The position numbers were made by a program, and so were the translations under genes. Positions 8,905 through 18,002 of a stretch of 64,000 nucleotides of DNA are shown piece by piece. Source of the DNA: Verrucomicrobiaceae bacterium (lineage in GTDB: Bacteria; Verrucomicrobiota; Verrucomicrobiia; Verrucomicrobiales; Verrucomicrobiaceae); contig CANNQP010000018.1 of assembly GCA_947507875.1 (NCBI GenBank), forward strand, positions 1 through 64,000. The letters run 5' to 3'. How positions within the stretch are numbered: the first letter of the stretch is position 1; each line of letters opens with the position of its first letter. Under the pieces are notes generated by a model. The model was given only the letters and a program-made list of their open reading frames with translations, had not been told where the DNA came from and searched no databases.

Positions 8905-11328
8905 GTGTCTCCCGTCTCCCCGCAGCAGTCCTACCTCAGCACCTGTCCGGTTTGTCAAAACCAGATCGATGTGACTTCGCTGGATCCCTTTACCAAATTG
9001 AAATGTCCTTTTTGTGGGCAGATGGTGCGCGTGCGGCGGAAGTTTGATCATTTCATGATTGTGCGCCAGATCGGAGAAGGCGGCATGAGCCGGGTGTTTG
9101 AGGCGGAAGACGAGACGCTCGGTCGCCGGGTGGCCCTGAAGATTCTGAATCAGCGTTACAGCCGTGATGCAAATCGCGTGGAGCAATTCCGCCAAGAGGC
9201 CCTGATCACGGCCAACGTGAATCACCCCAACGTCATCAAGCTCTACTCCGTGGGCTACGATCAGGGGTATTTTTACATCGCCATGGAGCTGGTGAATGGG
9301 GGCAGCCTGGAGCAGCGCATTCGCCGGGATGATCGCGTCAAAGAGGCTGAAGTGTTGAAAATTGGGCTGGAAGTCGCCGAAGGCTTGCGCGCGGCGCAGC
9401 AGATGGGGCTGATTCACCGCGACGTAAAGCCTGCAAACATTCTCTTTACCGAGGCAGGCACGGCCAAGGTGGTGGACTTTGGCCTCGCTCTTTTTGTGGA
9501 CCGCGGAGGGGACCATTCCGGAGAAATTTGGGCCACGCCCTATTATGTGGCTCCAGAGAAGGTTCTCGATAACCGCGAGGATTACCGAAGTGACATCTTT
9601 AGTCTTGGAGCAACCCTTTACCATGCTCTAACCGGGAAGCCGCCGCATAAGGCAGAGTCGGACAGCATCGAGCAATTGCGCATGGTCAAGTGTCGTCGAG
9701 TGGCTCTGGAGGACAGCGGCATGCGCTTCGCTCCGCGCACCTTGCATGTCATCAATCGAATGCTGGCCTTCCGTCCCCAGGAACGCTGTGCCAACTACGA
9801 TGAAACGGTTGATGAGCTACGTCTTGCGGAGGGTTTGCTCAATCAAGGTTACGCTGCACGTTGGCGCTTGACCAGTCGTCGCGTACGCTGGTCTTTGGCG
9901 GCTGCGGCAGCCATGGTGGTGGCCTTTCTTGTCGGCTGGGCCATCCAGTCCGTGAGTACACGCAAGGCCGCTGCGGTGACTCAATCGGTGGACACCAGTC
10001 GTCAGGATTTGGCGGGTGATGGTGTGACGATTCAGGCTGGGGATCGTCGCACCGTGGCCGAACGCTTCATTGCCGCGCGTGATCTGATGCTGCAGAAGCG
10101 TCAGTTTGCAGAGGCCAAGCATCAGTTTGAGCGTTTGTTGAATGATGGCCTGCGTCAGCCAACGCAAAACTGGGCGCGTGTGAATGCCGCGCTGTGCGCG
10201 ACTGTACTAGGGAAAAAAGAGGATGCAGTCAGGCATCTTGCGGCTTTGGGACGTGATCTGCCGACAGGAGAAAGCCCCCTTTTGACCCCGCAGTTGGTTA
10301 GCTTTTTCGATAAACTTGGCGATCGCTGTCAGGCTGCCTTTCCTCCAGGTATTCCGCTGGATCAGCTAGGCTACAACACGCAGGACGAGTCGTTGCTTGG
10401 CTATCTGGTGCATGGTTTGGTGGAGTGGAATTTCGGCAACCCGCAGCTTGGCGCGCAGTGTCTTTTCTACTTTCGTGATCATCTAGCCGACCTGCGCGAT
10501 GACCGCACCCTGATCTCTCTGGACTGGATTCCGAATTATGCGCTCACTTTGGTGAATCCCCTGGAAGCGACACTGAAGAAGGCCCAGGAAATCTCTGCAA
10601 AACCACCCACGATTCAAACGGCTCAGCAGGCTAGAGACCTGCTGAAGCAACTGCAAGATCAGAAAGACAGCCTGAAGGAGGCTCCGCGCCTGCGTGAGCA
10701 GATCCAATCTCAGATCGCCGCGGTGCGGCTTGATCTCGGCAAATGGGTGCTCGCTGAAAAACAGGCCCAACTGAAGATGGACCAGGCGGCGCGTCAGCGT
10801 GACTTGGCGCAGTGGGCTGAGGTGCTTGCTTGCTTGCCTGGCTTGATCGATGGCTACGACAATTCACGTGTGATTGAAATGATTTCGGGCATGAGCTTTG
10901 ACTCTGCGGAGGTGCAGACCGCTTTGGAAGGCAGACTTTACCTTCATCAGCAGGCAGCAGCCTTTCTGAAGCGTCTTTTTGAAGACCTGAGTACCCGCGG
11001 CGGCTATGCCGGGCGGTTGGATCGTCGTCACGGTTCGCCGCTACCAGGAACCTTGGTGGCTTCTAGCCTCAAAGAAGCCCGCTTGATGACAGAGCGCGGA
11101 ACCATCCTTGTGCCATTGAGTGATCTTGCGCCCCAGACGCTGCTGGATGCGGCCCGGCATTTTACGGAACAGACGACGGATAGTACGGAATACTACCAGA
11201 GGCAGGAAGAAACGGCTGCTTTTGCGCGCGTCTTTGGTTTGGATGAACTTTCTGCCATGGTGGCGGCTCAGCTCATGGAGGAAAATCGTGGCTTTCGCGA
11301 GCGCTGGATCCGTGTGGTGGAACCCTGA
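8905..11328 (+). CDS. Zinc-ribbon Ser/Thr protein kinase with membrane anchor and helical C-terminal domain
   Basis: An 807-residue Hanks-type kinase starting at a GTG. Residues 14-37 form a zinc ribbon (CPVC...CPFC). The kinase domain spans about 48-310 with the glycine loop GEGGMSRVFEA, VALKIL lysine, HRDVKPANILF catalytic loop, DFG and a PEK activation-segment motif, all intact, so it should be active. One transmembrane helix follows (about 330-350, SLAAAAAMVVAFLVGWAIQ). The last 450 residues are helical and TPR-like, with a coiled-coil stretch near 560-640; they should lie outside the cytoplasm. Such kinases relay envelope signals by phosphorylating cytoplasmic partners. Substrate and ligand are unknown. 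It lies tail to tail with the propeller gene at 11334. Confidence 0.9.
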   Translation: MSPVSPQQSYLSTCPVCQNQIDVTSLDPFTKLKCPFCGQMVRVRRKFDHFMIVRQIGEGGMSRVFEAEDETLGRRVALKILNQRYSRDANRVEQFRQEALITANVNHPNVIKLYSVGYDQGYFYIAMELVNGGSLEQRIRRDDRVKEAEVLKIGLEVAEGLRAAQQMGLIHRDVKPANILFTEAGTAKVVDFGLALFVDRGGDHSGEIWATPYYVAPEKVLDNREDYRSDIFSLGATLYHALTGKPPHKAESDSIEQLRMVKCRRVALEDSGMRFAPRTLHVINRMLAFRPQERCANYDETVDELRLAEGLLNQGYAARWRLTSRRVRWSLAAAAAMVVAFLVGWAIQSVSTRKAAAVTQSVDTSRQDLAGDGVTIQAGDRRTVAERFIAARDLMLQKRQFAEAKHQFERLLNDGLRQPTQNWARVNAALCATVLGKKEDAVRHLAALGRDLPTGESPLLTPQLVSFFDKLGDRCQAAFPPGIPLDQLGYNTQDESLLGYLVHGLVEWNFGNPQLGAQCLFYFRDHLADLRDDRTLISLDWIPNYALTLVNPLEATLKKAQEISAKPPTIQTAQQARDLLKQLQDQKDSLKEAPRLREQIQSQIAAVRLDLGKWVLAEKQAQLKMDQAARQRDLAQWAEVLACLPGLIDGYDNSRVIEMISGMSFDSAEVQTALEGRLYLHQQAAAFLKRLFEDLSTRGGYAGRLDRRHGSPLPGTLVASSLKEARLMTERGTILVPLSDLAPQTLLDAARHFTEQTTDSTEYYQRQEETAAFARVFGLDELSAMVAAQLMEENRGFRERWIRVVEP

Positions 11329-11333
11329 TGGAT

Positions 11334-12893
11334 TTATTTTTCCGGGCGCAGGTCAAAGCAGACGATTTTGTCTTTTTGTCGCACGATCAGTCGGCCATGG
11401 CTCAGCGCAGGAGAGCTGCAACCGAGTCCTTCAATTTTGGGCCGTGCGATGGCATGACTGCCACCGTTGGTGGCCTTCAGCATCCTGAGGTGCGTGCCGT
11501 TGTTCTCGAAAACCATCAGCTTGCCATCGGCAAGAATCGGGGACGTGATGGTGCTCTGCACCTCATTTTCCACCCAGCAAACTTTACCGGTCGCCAGCTC
11601 AACGCATTGATTTTTGCCTCCACAGGTTAGGTAAACATGACCTTCGTGTAGAATCGGGCTGCCACTGTAGCGCATGGTGACCCAAAAGTGTGACCACGCG
11701 GTTTTGGGCGGGCCTTCTTTTTGCCATTGATAGGCACGCAAACCGACATCTTTGGCTCCGCTGTAGATGACTAGCCAGTCTCCCTGAGTCACAGGGGTGG
11801 ATTGCCCGCCGCCCTCTGCCTCCCAGAGGATGTTGCCATCTTTGGGGTTCAGGCCTTGCAAGCTGTTGTTCCCCACGATCAAGAGCAAAGGGTGACCTGA
11901 AGTAGGTTGCCACCAAGTGGGGCTACCCATGTTGCTACGGGCCTTCTTTTGCTCCCAGAGCAGGTTCCCATCCTTCAAGGCATAGGCTAGTGCGGGGCCT
12001 GCCGCCATGTACACGACCCCATCCTGAACCAGGGGCGATGCAGCAGGGCCGCCGGAGGGGAGTTCAGCCTTCCACAGCAGCGTGCCTTTTTGTTCATCCA
12101 AGCAATACAGGTGCGTGCTGCAGGCGGCCACGACACGACCATCCCAAACGGCGGCGGTGCTGCTGGAGCTGCGGCCCGTGGGTTTGCCCACCGCTTCGAA
12201 CTTCCAGATTTCCTTTCCTGTGATCAGGTCGAGACAGAGCACCACGTCCTTGGCTACCTTGATGGTATTGGGCACTGCTGCCAGTAGCTTGTCTTGCACG
12301 GGAGTGGAGAGCTTTTCCTCTGCCATCCATTGCTTGAAGGCATCCGCAGAGGCGAAGGGCTTGCCTTCTCGCTTCGCCACGCGAGCGATTTCCTCCAGCG
12401 GCAGCGCCGTGGTTCCGGCTTTGAACCGGGATTCTACCCATTTGCCTAGGCTCACGTCTTCCTTTGGCGTTAGGTTGGCCTTCCGCCATTCCAGCATCCA
12501 TTCGTCCATCTTGGCACCGCGCAGCTTGGGTAGATTTAGGCGAGCCTCCTCCAGCTTTTTCATCAGCTCGGGGCTGGTGCCGCGGTAGTTCAGCTGTTGC
12601 ATGACTTCGCTATCGATTTCCCTCTGCTCGGAGGCCACGCGTTCATGCCAGACCACGGACAGGATCACGCGTTCCCCGGACACCACCGGGCTGCCATGAC
12701 CGCCGTAGTGATCGCTCGGAATGGTGCCGCTTTCCCATACCTTGCGCAGCCCTGATTCAGGAAAGGTTTCCGCGATGGGGGTGGTGTCGGTGGAGATTCC
12801 ATCACGGTTTGGTCCACGCCACTGAGGCCAGTCCGCCAGAAGGACAGTCGAGGAAAGGATGGCCCACGTGGTGGCAAGAGAAAGCAAACGCAT
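11334..12893 (-). CDS. Exported PQQ-like beta-propeller protein (BamB-like)
   Basis: A 519-residue protein; the ATG at 12893 gives a clean signal peptide (MRLLSLATTWAILSSTVLLA) and the mature part begins DWPQWRGPNRDGIS, the hallmark of the PVC propeller proteins commonly named 'outer membrane protein assembly factor BamB-like'. Propeller strands repeat short motifs such as GKEIWKFEAVG, KGTLLWKAELPSGG and GNILWEAEGGG. An inserted helical segment at about 75-175 precedes the main blades. Despite the family name, nothing indicates bound PQQ or enzymatic activity. It probably acts in the periplasm as a binding or scaffold protein. It is divergent from the copper protein at 13033 across 139 bp. 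Confidence 0.8.
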   Translation of the reverse strand: MRLLSLATTWAILSSTVLLADWPQWRGPNRDGISTDTTPIAETFPESGLRKVWESGTIPSDHYGGHGSPVVSGERVILSVVWHERVASEQREIDSEVMQQLNYRGTSPELMKKLEEARLNLPKLRGAKMDEWMLEWRKANLTPKEDVSLGKWVESRFKAGTTALPLEEIARVAKREGKPFASADAFKQWMAEEKLSTPVQDKLLAAVPNTIKVAKDVVLCLDLITGKEIWKFEAVGKPTGRSSSSTAAVWDGRVVAACSTHLYCLDEQKGTLLWKAELPSGGPAASPLVQDGVVYMAAGPALAYALKDGNLLWEQKKARSNMGSPTWWQPTSGHPLLLIVGNNSLQGLNPKDGNILWEAEGGGQSTPVTQGDWLVIYSGAKDVGLRAYQWQKEGPPKTAWSHFWVTMRYSGSPILHEGHVYLTCGGKNQCVELATGKVCWVENEVQSTITSPILADGKLMVFENNGTHLRMLKATNGGSHAIARPKIEGLGCSSPALSHGRLIVRQKDKIVCFDLRPEK

Positions 12894-13032
12894 GATGTGG
12901 AGCTGAACGTGAGCGCAAGAGCGCCCCTTGCAGAAGGAACTTCGGCTAGGAAATCTCTGCCCTCGTTTGTGACAAACCTTGCGTGAAGAGAGGTTTTCTT
13001 CCGTGATCGCGTTTCCTGTGTTTATTGGAACC

Positions 13033-13623
13033 ATGCGCCCCCTGATTTCATCTCTTGCCCTTGCTTGCCTCACCGTGTCCGGCCTTGCTCAGAATCCCAC
13101 GCCTCCACCAGGGCATGATCATAGCATGGAGATTCCGGGGCTGAAAAAGGAGCTCTTTGCTGGCATCACGGCGGCGGATCTGCTCAAACCAGGTGCGGAG
13201 GCTGGATCGGTGAGCGTCACTCTCGTCGCGACCTTTAATGCCGCGAATTACGGCATGAACTTCAATGGCTATTCCCACGGCAAAGCGGTCCTGACCGTGC
13301 CGGTGGGCACCAAGGTCCATGTCACCTTCATCAATCCCAGCCCAGTGCCGCACAGTGCGATCGTTATCGACAAACCCGACACGAAGAAGCTGCAAATGCC
13401 GGAGCCTTGGTTCCCTGGTGGCGCTTCGCCGAAGCATCTGACGGGGCAAACGATGGGCAAATCCGAGTTTTCTTTTACGGCGGATGAAGCGGGTGAATAT
13501 GCCCTGGCCTGTGGCTTTCCTTCCCACGCCGTGGCAGGGCACTGGGTCGCGCTAAACGTCAGTGCCGATGCCAAGGTGCCAACCTTGCAACTGGGTGATC
13601 AGCCTGCAAAGGAAGTGAAGTGA
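13033..13623 (+). CDS. Sulfocyanin-like periplasmic blue copper protein
   Basis: A 196-residue protein with a signal peptide (MRPLISSLALACLTVSGLAQ), a short His-containing linker and a cupredoxin domain. The segment GMNFNGYSHG resembles the FNFNG signature of sulfocyanins. A copper-ligand His is in PVPHSAIV. The ligand loop near the C-terminus reads CGFPSHAVAGHW: Cys, then His at +5, then His at +10 where sulfocyanins and rusticyanins have Met. The usual role is electron transfer near a terminal oxidase, but no oxidase genes are nearby. The ATG at 13033 is chosen because it starts the signal peptide. The cupredoxin fold is well supported; the sulfocyanin subfamily and axial-ligand change are inferred. 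Confidence 0.8.
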   Translation: MRPLISSLALACLTVSGLAQNPTPPPGHDHSMEIPGLKKELFAGITAADLLKPGAEAGSVSVTLVATFNAANYGMNFNGYSHGKAVLTVPVGTKVHVTFINPSPVPHSAIVIDKPDTKKLQMPEPWFPGGASPKHLTGQTMGKSEFSFTADEAGEYALACGFPSHAVAGHWVALNVSADAKVPTLQLGDQPAKEVK

Positions 13624-13639
13624 GCGATTGAATGGTGTC

Positions 13640-13662
13640 GAGGTGGGAGGGCATCCCACCTC
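13640..13662. terminator. Hairpin between convergent genes
   Basis: A perfect 9-bp stem (GAGGTGGGA / TCCCACCTC) with the 5-nt loop GGGCA lies in the 52-bp gap between the convergent copper-protein and NdpA-like genes. No clear U-run follows on either strand, so it may be a weak terminator or a 3'-end stabiliser for both transcripts. Confidence 0.5.
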
Positions 13663-13675
13663 TGGCGCATCCGTC

Positions 13676-14743
13676 TTATTCAGCTCCGAGGTCACGGTGA
13701 TAGAAGACCTTGATGTAGCGCATGGCTTTCTTTTCATCGTAGCCGCGTTCTAGCAGTGGCGCCGACTCGCCGATCGCAGGCTTCACGTGGATCTCGACGC
13801 CAGTGTCTAGCTTCAGCACGGCGTGGATCTTTTTCAGCGCCTTGCCCACATCCTTTTTGGAGATCTCAAAGTGGGTCTCCAGCGGCATGCCCTCTTCTTT
13901 TTCCACCCGCGCACGGTGCTCTTGGAAGCGCTCAATCGTCTCCGGTTTTTTCAGCACGGCTTGTTCGAAGTCTTGCAGGTCAAAGCGTTCGCGTTCCTCG
14001 AAGAAATCCAGCGCTTCGCGGGCAGCCTGAGCGGTCTCCCAGGGCGGGGTTTCTTCGCTGGGTGGCTGGGATTCCTCAATGAAGGACACTGCCATCTTTG
14101 CGTAGGCATTGGTCAGGAAGGCTGAATCAGGAACCGCTTCTACCCCGAGAAAATCGCGTGCCCAAAAGCGCGTGTCGCTGCCGCTGCGGTCGAAGGTGAG
14201 CACGTAGTAGCCTTTGGTGCCCCAGTGGTTCACGATCAGGCAGCCTTTGTCGATTTTTTCCGGATGGATGCCTTCCACGGTATTGATTTCCAAGTCACCA
14301 TCATTCGCTGTGATGGTGAGGAAGGGCACGATGCTCTCTGACTTCAGGATACAGATGCCGTGCACCAACTCGCCTTCGATGTGCAGTTCCTTTAGGTTGA
14401 CGATGCACAAGTCGCCGGATTTGATGTTTGGGTGGTTGGACTTCGCGTAAAGTCGACTGGCAATCTCCGAGGCGCGGGTCAGCAGGCTGTCGGGATTCGC
14501 AAAAATGGCCTTGGCGCAGGTATTGAGCTCATGCTGATCTAGCGTGGCATGGTGGGTAAATCGGTGCGCAGGCAGGTTCTTGAAAGGCTTCAAAAACAGT
14601 GCTGTCAGTCGCTCCTGCTGGTCCTCCGGGATCGTGTGAACCTTCCGGGACACCTGCAGCGGCTCACCGCGCTGAGGATGGCCGATTTTGGCGAGAACCA
14701 GCCGGGTGGCCGTGGCAGTATCGAGACGCAGTTTGACGGACAT
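13676..14743 (-). CDS. NdpA-like nucleoid-associated protein
   Basis: A 355-residue soluble protein with no signal peptide. It resembles the nucleoid-associated protein NdpA/YejK family: an N-terminal region (KVHTIPEDQQERLTALFLK), then SGDLCIVNLKEL, a HG-containing strand (VHGICILKSES), and DRSGSDTRFWARDFLGV, which is a conserved core motif. The C-terminal part (about 240-355) is charged and helical. Members bind DNA or associate with the nucleoid, but their precise function is poorly defined. It may be monocistronic, convergent with the copper protein and divergent from the lysozyme-like gene. Family call by motif memory; moderate confidence. Confidence 0.7.
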   Translation of the reverse strand: MSVKLRLDTATATRLVLAKIGHPQRGEPLQVSRKVHTIPEDQQERLTALFLKPFKNLPAHRFTHHATLDQHELNTCAKAIFANPDSLLTRASEIASRLYAKSNHPNIKSGDLCIVNLKELHIEGELVHGICILKSESIVPFLTITANDGDLEINTVEGIHPEKIDKGCLIVNHWGTKGYYVLTFDRSGSDTRFWARDFLGVEAVPDSAFLTNAYAKMAVSFIEESQPPSEETPPWETAQAAREALDFFEERERFDLQDFEQAVLKKPETIERFQEHRARVEKEEGMPLETHFEISKKDVGKALKKIHAVLKLDTGVEIHVKPAIGESAPLLERGYDEKKAMRYIKVFYHRDLGAE

Positions 14744-14937
14744 GATTGGGAAAAAGGGGAGCCTGACTTAGGCCGTGATGCGCGGCTGGCAAGGCCGGAA
14801 CTGCTTGGGCTATCTCATTCCTGTTCCTGCCTACCTGTGCCGGGTGGACGCCATGGATCATCCAGCGAGAATCATGCGCTCGCCTGACGGTTGCGGAATC
14901 GGGGTTGAAGCGCGGGATGCTTCTAGGATGGTGGGGG

Positions 14938-15699
14938 ATGCGCACCCTCTGCCACTTCACCCTCTTGCTGCTCCTTTGCCCCCAGCTCTGCTCAGCTGAG
15001 GTGTCTCTAACGCCCGACCAGCTCCAGCGGGTGGGTAAGCGCATCTGGCAAAACGAATGCGCGGGCACTGTGGCGGGACTGACAAGTTGGAATGCGGGAG
15101 AGGACTTTGCCTCGCTCGGCATTGGCCATTTTATCTGGTATCCGGCCGGCCAGCGTGGCCCGTTTGAAGAAAGTTTTCCCGCGCTGGTGGCCTACCTCGA
15201 AGCTCAGGGGGTCTCCGTCCCTGCCTGGACCCATGGCCCTTGCCCCTGGCAGAGCAAGACCACTTTTGAGGCGGAGGCCAAGGGAGGGCGTCAGGTTCAG
15301 CTCAGGGGGCTCTTGTCCACAACGGTGCCCCAGCAGACGAGCTTCATTTTGGAAAGGCTGGAGCGTGCGTTGCCGAAGATGCTGGCCCAGACGAAGCAGA
15401 AGAAACGCGTGCAGGGGCATTTTGAAGCGTTATCCCAGAGCCCTGAGGGTGCCTTTTGCCTGATCGATTACGTGAATTTTAAAGGCGAGGGCACGGTGGC
15501 TACCGAGCGCTACCGGGGGCAGGGCTGGGGCCTGCTGCAGGTGTTGGAAGGCATGACGGCACCGACTCCCGCTGGCTTTGCCGTTGCGGCCAAAGCGGTG
15601 CTGACGCGCCGTGTGGAAAATGCTCCACCAGCCCGTCAAGAAAAACGCTGGCTGCAGGGTTGGCATAACCGCTGCAATGGTTACCTGCGCCAACTTTGA
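14938..15699 (+). CDS. Secreted lysozyme-like protein
   Basis: A 253-residue exported protein. The ATG at 14938 starts a signal peptide (MRTLCHFTLLLLLCPQLCSA) and has AGGA eight bases upstream; upstream in-frame TTG and ATG codons would spoil the signal. After the signal, Glu in IWQNECAG is followed about 20 residues later by GEDFASLGIGHF. This Glu-to-GxGH spacing recalls the GH24 phage-lysozyme active site, so it may cleave peptidoglycan. The rest (LERLERALPKML, DYVNFKGEG, RGQGWGLLQVLEGM) is helical. I do not recognise a named family, and the glycosidase role is an inference from the motif spacing. Confidence 0.65.
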   Translation: MRTLCHFTLLLLLCPQLCSAEVSLTPDQLQRVGKRIWQNECAGTVAGLTSWNAGEDFASLGIGHFIWYPAGQRGPFEESFPALVAYLEAQGVSVPAWTHGPCPWQSKTTFEAEAKGGRQVQLRGLLSTTVPQQTSFILERLERALPKMLAQTKQKKRVQGHFEALSQSPEGAFCLIDYVNFKGEGTVATERYRGQGWGLLQVLEGMTAPTPAGFAVAAKAVLTRRVENAPPARQEKRWLQGWHNRCNGYLRQL

Positions 15700-15770
15700 A
15701 ATGTGGTTAGGGTTTTTCGCGTGATGTGTAGGCCTGCCGTCGGAATAGCGGCGCACTCCTTCTTTCCTCT

Positions 15771-16454
15771 ATGCGTCTTGTTCTTGTCGAAGATGATCCC
15801 GAACTGGGTCGCCAAATGACGGCCTGGATGGCTGATGCTGGGCATCACCTGACCTGGCTTGAGCAGGGCGCAGCCGCTGTGGATTGGATCTGCAACCATT
15901 CCTGTGATGCGGCAATCCTGGACGTAGGCCTGCCGGATCTTGATGGTTTTGCGATGGTGGAGTCGCTCAGAAAACGTGGCATGCAGTTGCCGGTCATCTT
16001 TCTCACGGCACGGGCGGGTGTGCCTGATCGCGTGCGTGGCTTGGCTGCCGGGGCGGATGATTATCTCACGAAACCCTTCGCGGCAGAGGAGTTGCTGGCT
16101 CGGCTAGATGCGCTTTATCGCCGTGCGGCCCAATCGCAGTCCCTGCCAGATCGTCGATGGGTGGGCAATTCAGTTCTCGACCCAGTGCGCCGCCGCATCA
16201 GTTGTGGGGAGGAGGTGGTGGATCTGCAGCCCCGAGAATGGACCCTGCTGGACGTGCTGATGAAACACGAAGGGCGCATCGTACCGAAACAATTTTTGCT
16301 AGAGCAGGTTTGGGACATTCACTTCGATCCTGGAACCAATGTGGTGGATGCGATGATCTGCCGCCTGCGCCGAAAGCTAGAGTCTGCTGGAAGTAACCTG
16401 AGCATCGAAACGATCCGAGGAAAAGGGTATGCCTTTCAAAAAGACCTTGTTTGA
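15771..16454 (+). CDS. OmpR-family response regulator
   Basis: A 227-residue two-component regulator. The receiver domain has the acidic pair (VEDDPELG), phospho-acceptor Asp in LDVGLPDLDG, conserved Thr/Ala region (FLTARAG) and Lys (KPF). The C-terminal winged helix (about 130-225) includes ALYRRAA, REWTLLDVLMKHEGRIV and VDAMICRLRRKLE, as in OmpR/PhoB/QseB regulators. It overlaps the downstream histidine kinase by 26 bp, so the two are co-transcribed and probably translationally coupled. The signal is unknown; QseB/PmrA-type sequence suggests envelope or cation stress, but this is weak. Confidence 0.92.
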   Translation: MRLVLVEDDPELGRQMTAWMADAGHHLTWLEQGAAAVDWICNHSCDAAILDVGLPDLDGFAMVESLRKRGMQLPVIFLTARAGVPDRVRGLAAGADDYLTKPFAAEELLARLDALYRRAAQSQSLPDRRWVGNSVLDPVRRRISCGEEVVDLQPREWTLLDVLMKHEGRIVPKQFLLEQVWDIHFDPGTNVVDAMICRLRRKLESAGSNLSIETIRGKGYAFQKDLV

Positions 16455-17823
16455 TCGCATCCCCTCGCAATGGCGTTTGGCGGTTTTGCTGGCGCTTTTT
16501 GTTGGGACTTCCATCGCCCTGACGTTGGCGCTGGTGCGCAGCACGGTCAGTCGTGATCTGCAGCACCTGACTTCGCGCATCATCGTGGACGATCTTGTCG
16601 AGTATGCGGCCATCTATGCGGCCAACGGCATCGAAGGCGTGGCGGATGTCTTTCCCGCAGGTCAGCACGGTGATAGCAACGGTCTACGCATCACGGCTGC
16701 CACGGGTGAGCTGCTTTACGAAAACATGCCGAAGTCGATGCGTGACTTGTCCTGGCCCAAACTGCCACACGCCAATGAGTGGCAAAGCAACCCCACCGTT
16801 CTGCAGCAGCCAGTGACGTCTGGCAAAGATACCTTGCTGACGGTGGGCACGACTCGTCTTCATGATGGAAACTACCTTTGGTTCGGTCGCACGGATGAGG
16901 AAAGTCGCCGCTACCAACACAACATCACCATTTATCTATGGCTGGCAGGCATCCTTGCTGCGGCGGTGGCCCTCTTGCCTGTGGTTTGGTATTCCCACGA
17001 GGTGCTGATGCCCATCCGAGCCTTTACGAACAGTGCACGGCACCTGCATCTGCCCGAAGGTACGGCCCGGCTCATGGCACCGCGTGCGATTCCTGAGCTC
17101 AAAACCCTCGCTTCCGTGGTGAACGCCGGGCTAGATCAAATTCTCAGTCTATCCCGCGAGCTTCAGGGCACCAATGACCAGCTGGCGCATGAGCTGCGTA
17201 CGCCTCTGGCACGCATCCGGGGCAATCTAGAAAGTCTGCTGGACAAAAGTGATAACGCAGAGGCCCAAGACGCTGCCGCCCGCAGCCTGGAGGAGATTGA
17301 CCGTGCCGCGCAGCTCGTGCAGAGCATTCTAACCATTCGTGCGGGCGACCATGGTGCCCTTCGGCTCTACAAGCAACAGACCTCCGTTCATGATTTGCTA
17401 TACAACTTGGTCGAGCTTTTTACCCCTGCGGCCGAGGATCGAGGGCTGACCTTGGGCATCAAGCAGGGCTTGGATTTGGTGCTTAACATTGACCGTGAAT
17501 TGATCAATCAGGCGATCTCAAACCTGCTGGACAATGCCTTGGCCTATACGCCGCGTGGAGGGCGCATCACCTTGCGCTGGCAGGCTGAGGGCACGGGGGC
17601 TGTGCTCTTTGTCGAAGACACGGGCCCTGGGGTGCATCCCGAAGAAATGGAGATGATCTGGGAGCGCTACAATCGTGGCTCTTCGATTTTCACCCGTCAC
17701 CCGGGGATTGGGCTTGGGCTCAGCCTCGTTCGTGCCATTGCGATGTCCCATGGAGGCAGCGTCGGGGTGATGAACCGAGTCACGGGCGGAGCTAGCTTTT
17801 GGGTGCGTTTGCCGCAGTGTTAA
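16429..17823 (+). CDS. Sensor histidine kinase, partner of the preceding regulator
   Basis: A 464-residue membrane sensor. TM1 is at about residues 16-36 and TM2 at about 167-188, enclosing a periplasmic sensor of about 130 residues with no domain I recognise. A HAMP-like linker follows. The H-box LAHELRTPLARIRGN holds the phospho-accepting His near residue 256. The ATPase domain has the N-box (NLLDNALAYTPRGG), G1 (VEDTGPGV), F-box region (WERYNRGSS) and G2 (GIGLGLSLVRAI). All catalytic motifs are intact. The start lies inside the regulator's 3' end. The pair should act as one signalling unit. Confidence 0.92.
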   Translation: MPFKKTLFDRIPSQWRLAVLLALFVGTSIALTLALVRSTVSRDLQHLTSRIIVDDLVEYAAIYAANGIEGVADVFPAGQHGDSNGLRITAATGELLYENMPKSMRDLSWPKLPHANEWQSNPTVLQQPVTSGKDTLLTVGTTRLHDGNYLWFGRTDEESRRYQHNITIYLWLAGILAAAVALLPVVWYSHEVLMPIRAFTNSARHLHLPEGTARLMAPRAIPELKTLASVVNAGLDQILSLSRELQGTNDQLAHELRTPLARIRGNLESLLDKSDNAEAQDAAARSLEEIDRAAQLVQSILTIRAGDHGALRLYKQQTSVHDLLYNLVELFTPAAEDRGLTLGIKQGLDLVLNIDRELINQAISNLLDNALAYTPRGGRITLRWQAEGTGAVLFVEDTGPGVHPEEMEMIWERYNRGSSIFTRHPGIGLGLSLVRAIAMSHGGSVGVMNRVTGGASFWVRLPQC

Positions 17824-18002
17824 TGGCTACGGCCTTCCTTCGGCCGGTGTAAACCGTTGTCCTGAGTCATCATCGAATGCGTCGATAAAAAAGCGCAGGT
17901 TGCGATCATCAATGCCCCCAAGTTGCTGTTGAGAAAGGGCGAGCGGTGCCTCGTCTGAGTTCTTTCTTGCCTGGAGCTTTGAGCCGTTCCATAAGGCCCG
18001 CC

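Noticed and set aside
16157..16396. Short frames inside the response regulator gene
   Set aside because: Overlap an intact OmpR-family gene in another frame and have no features.
17824..17860. Possible terminator hairpin after the histidine kinase (GGCC...GGCC)
   Set aside because: The stem is short and imperfect and has no T run, so it is not supported.
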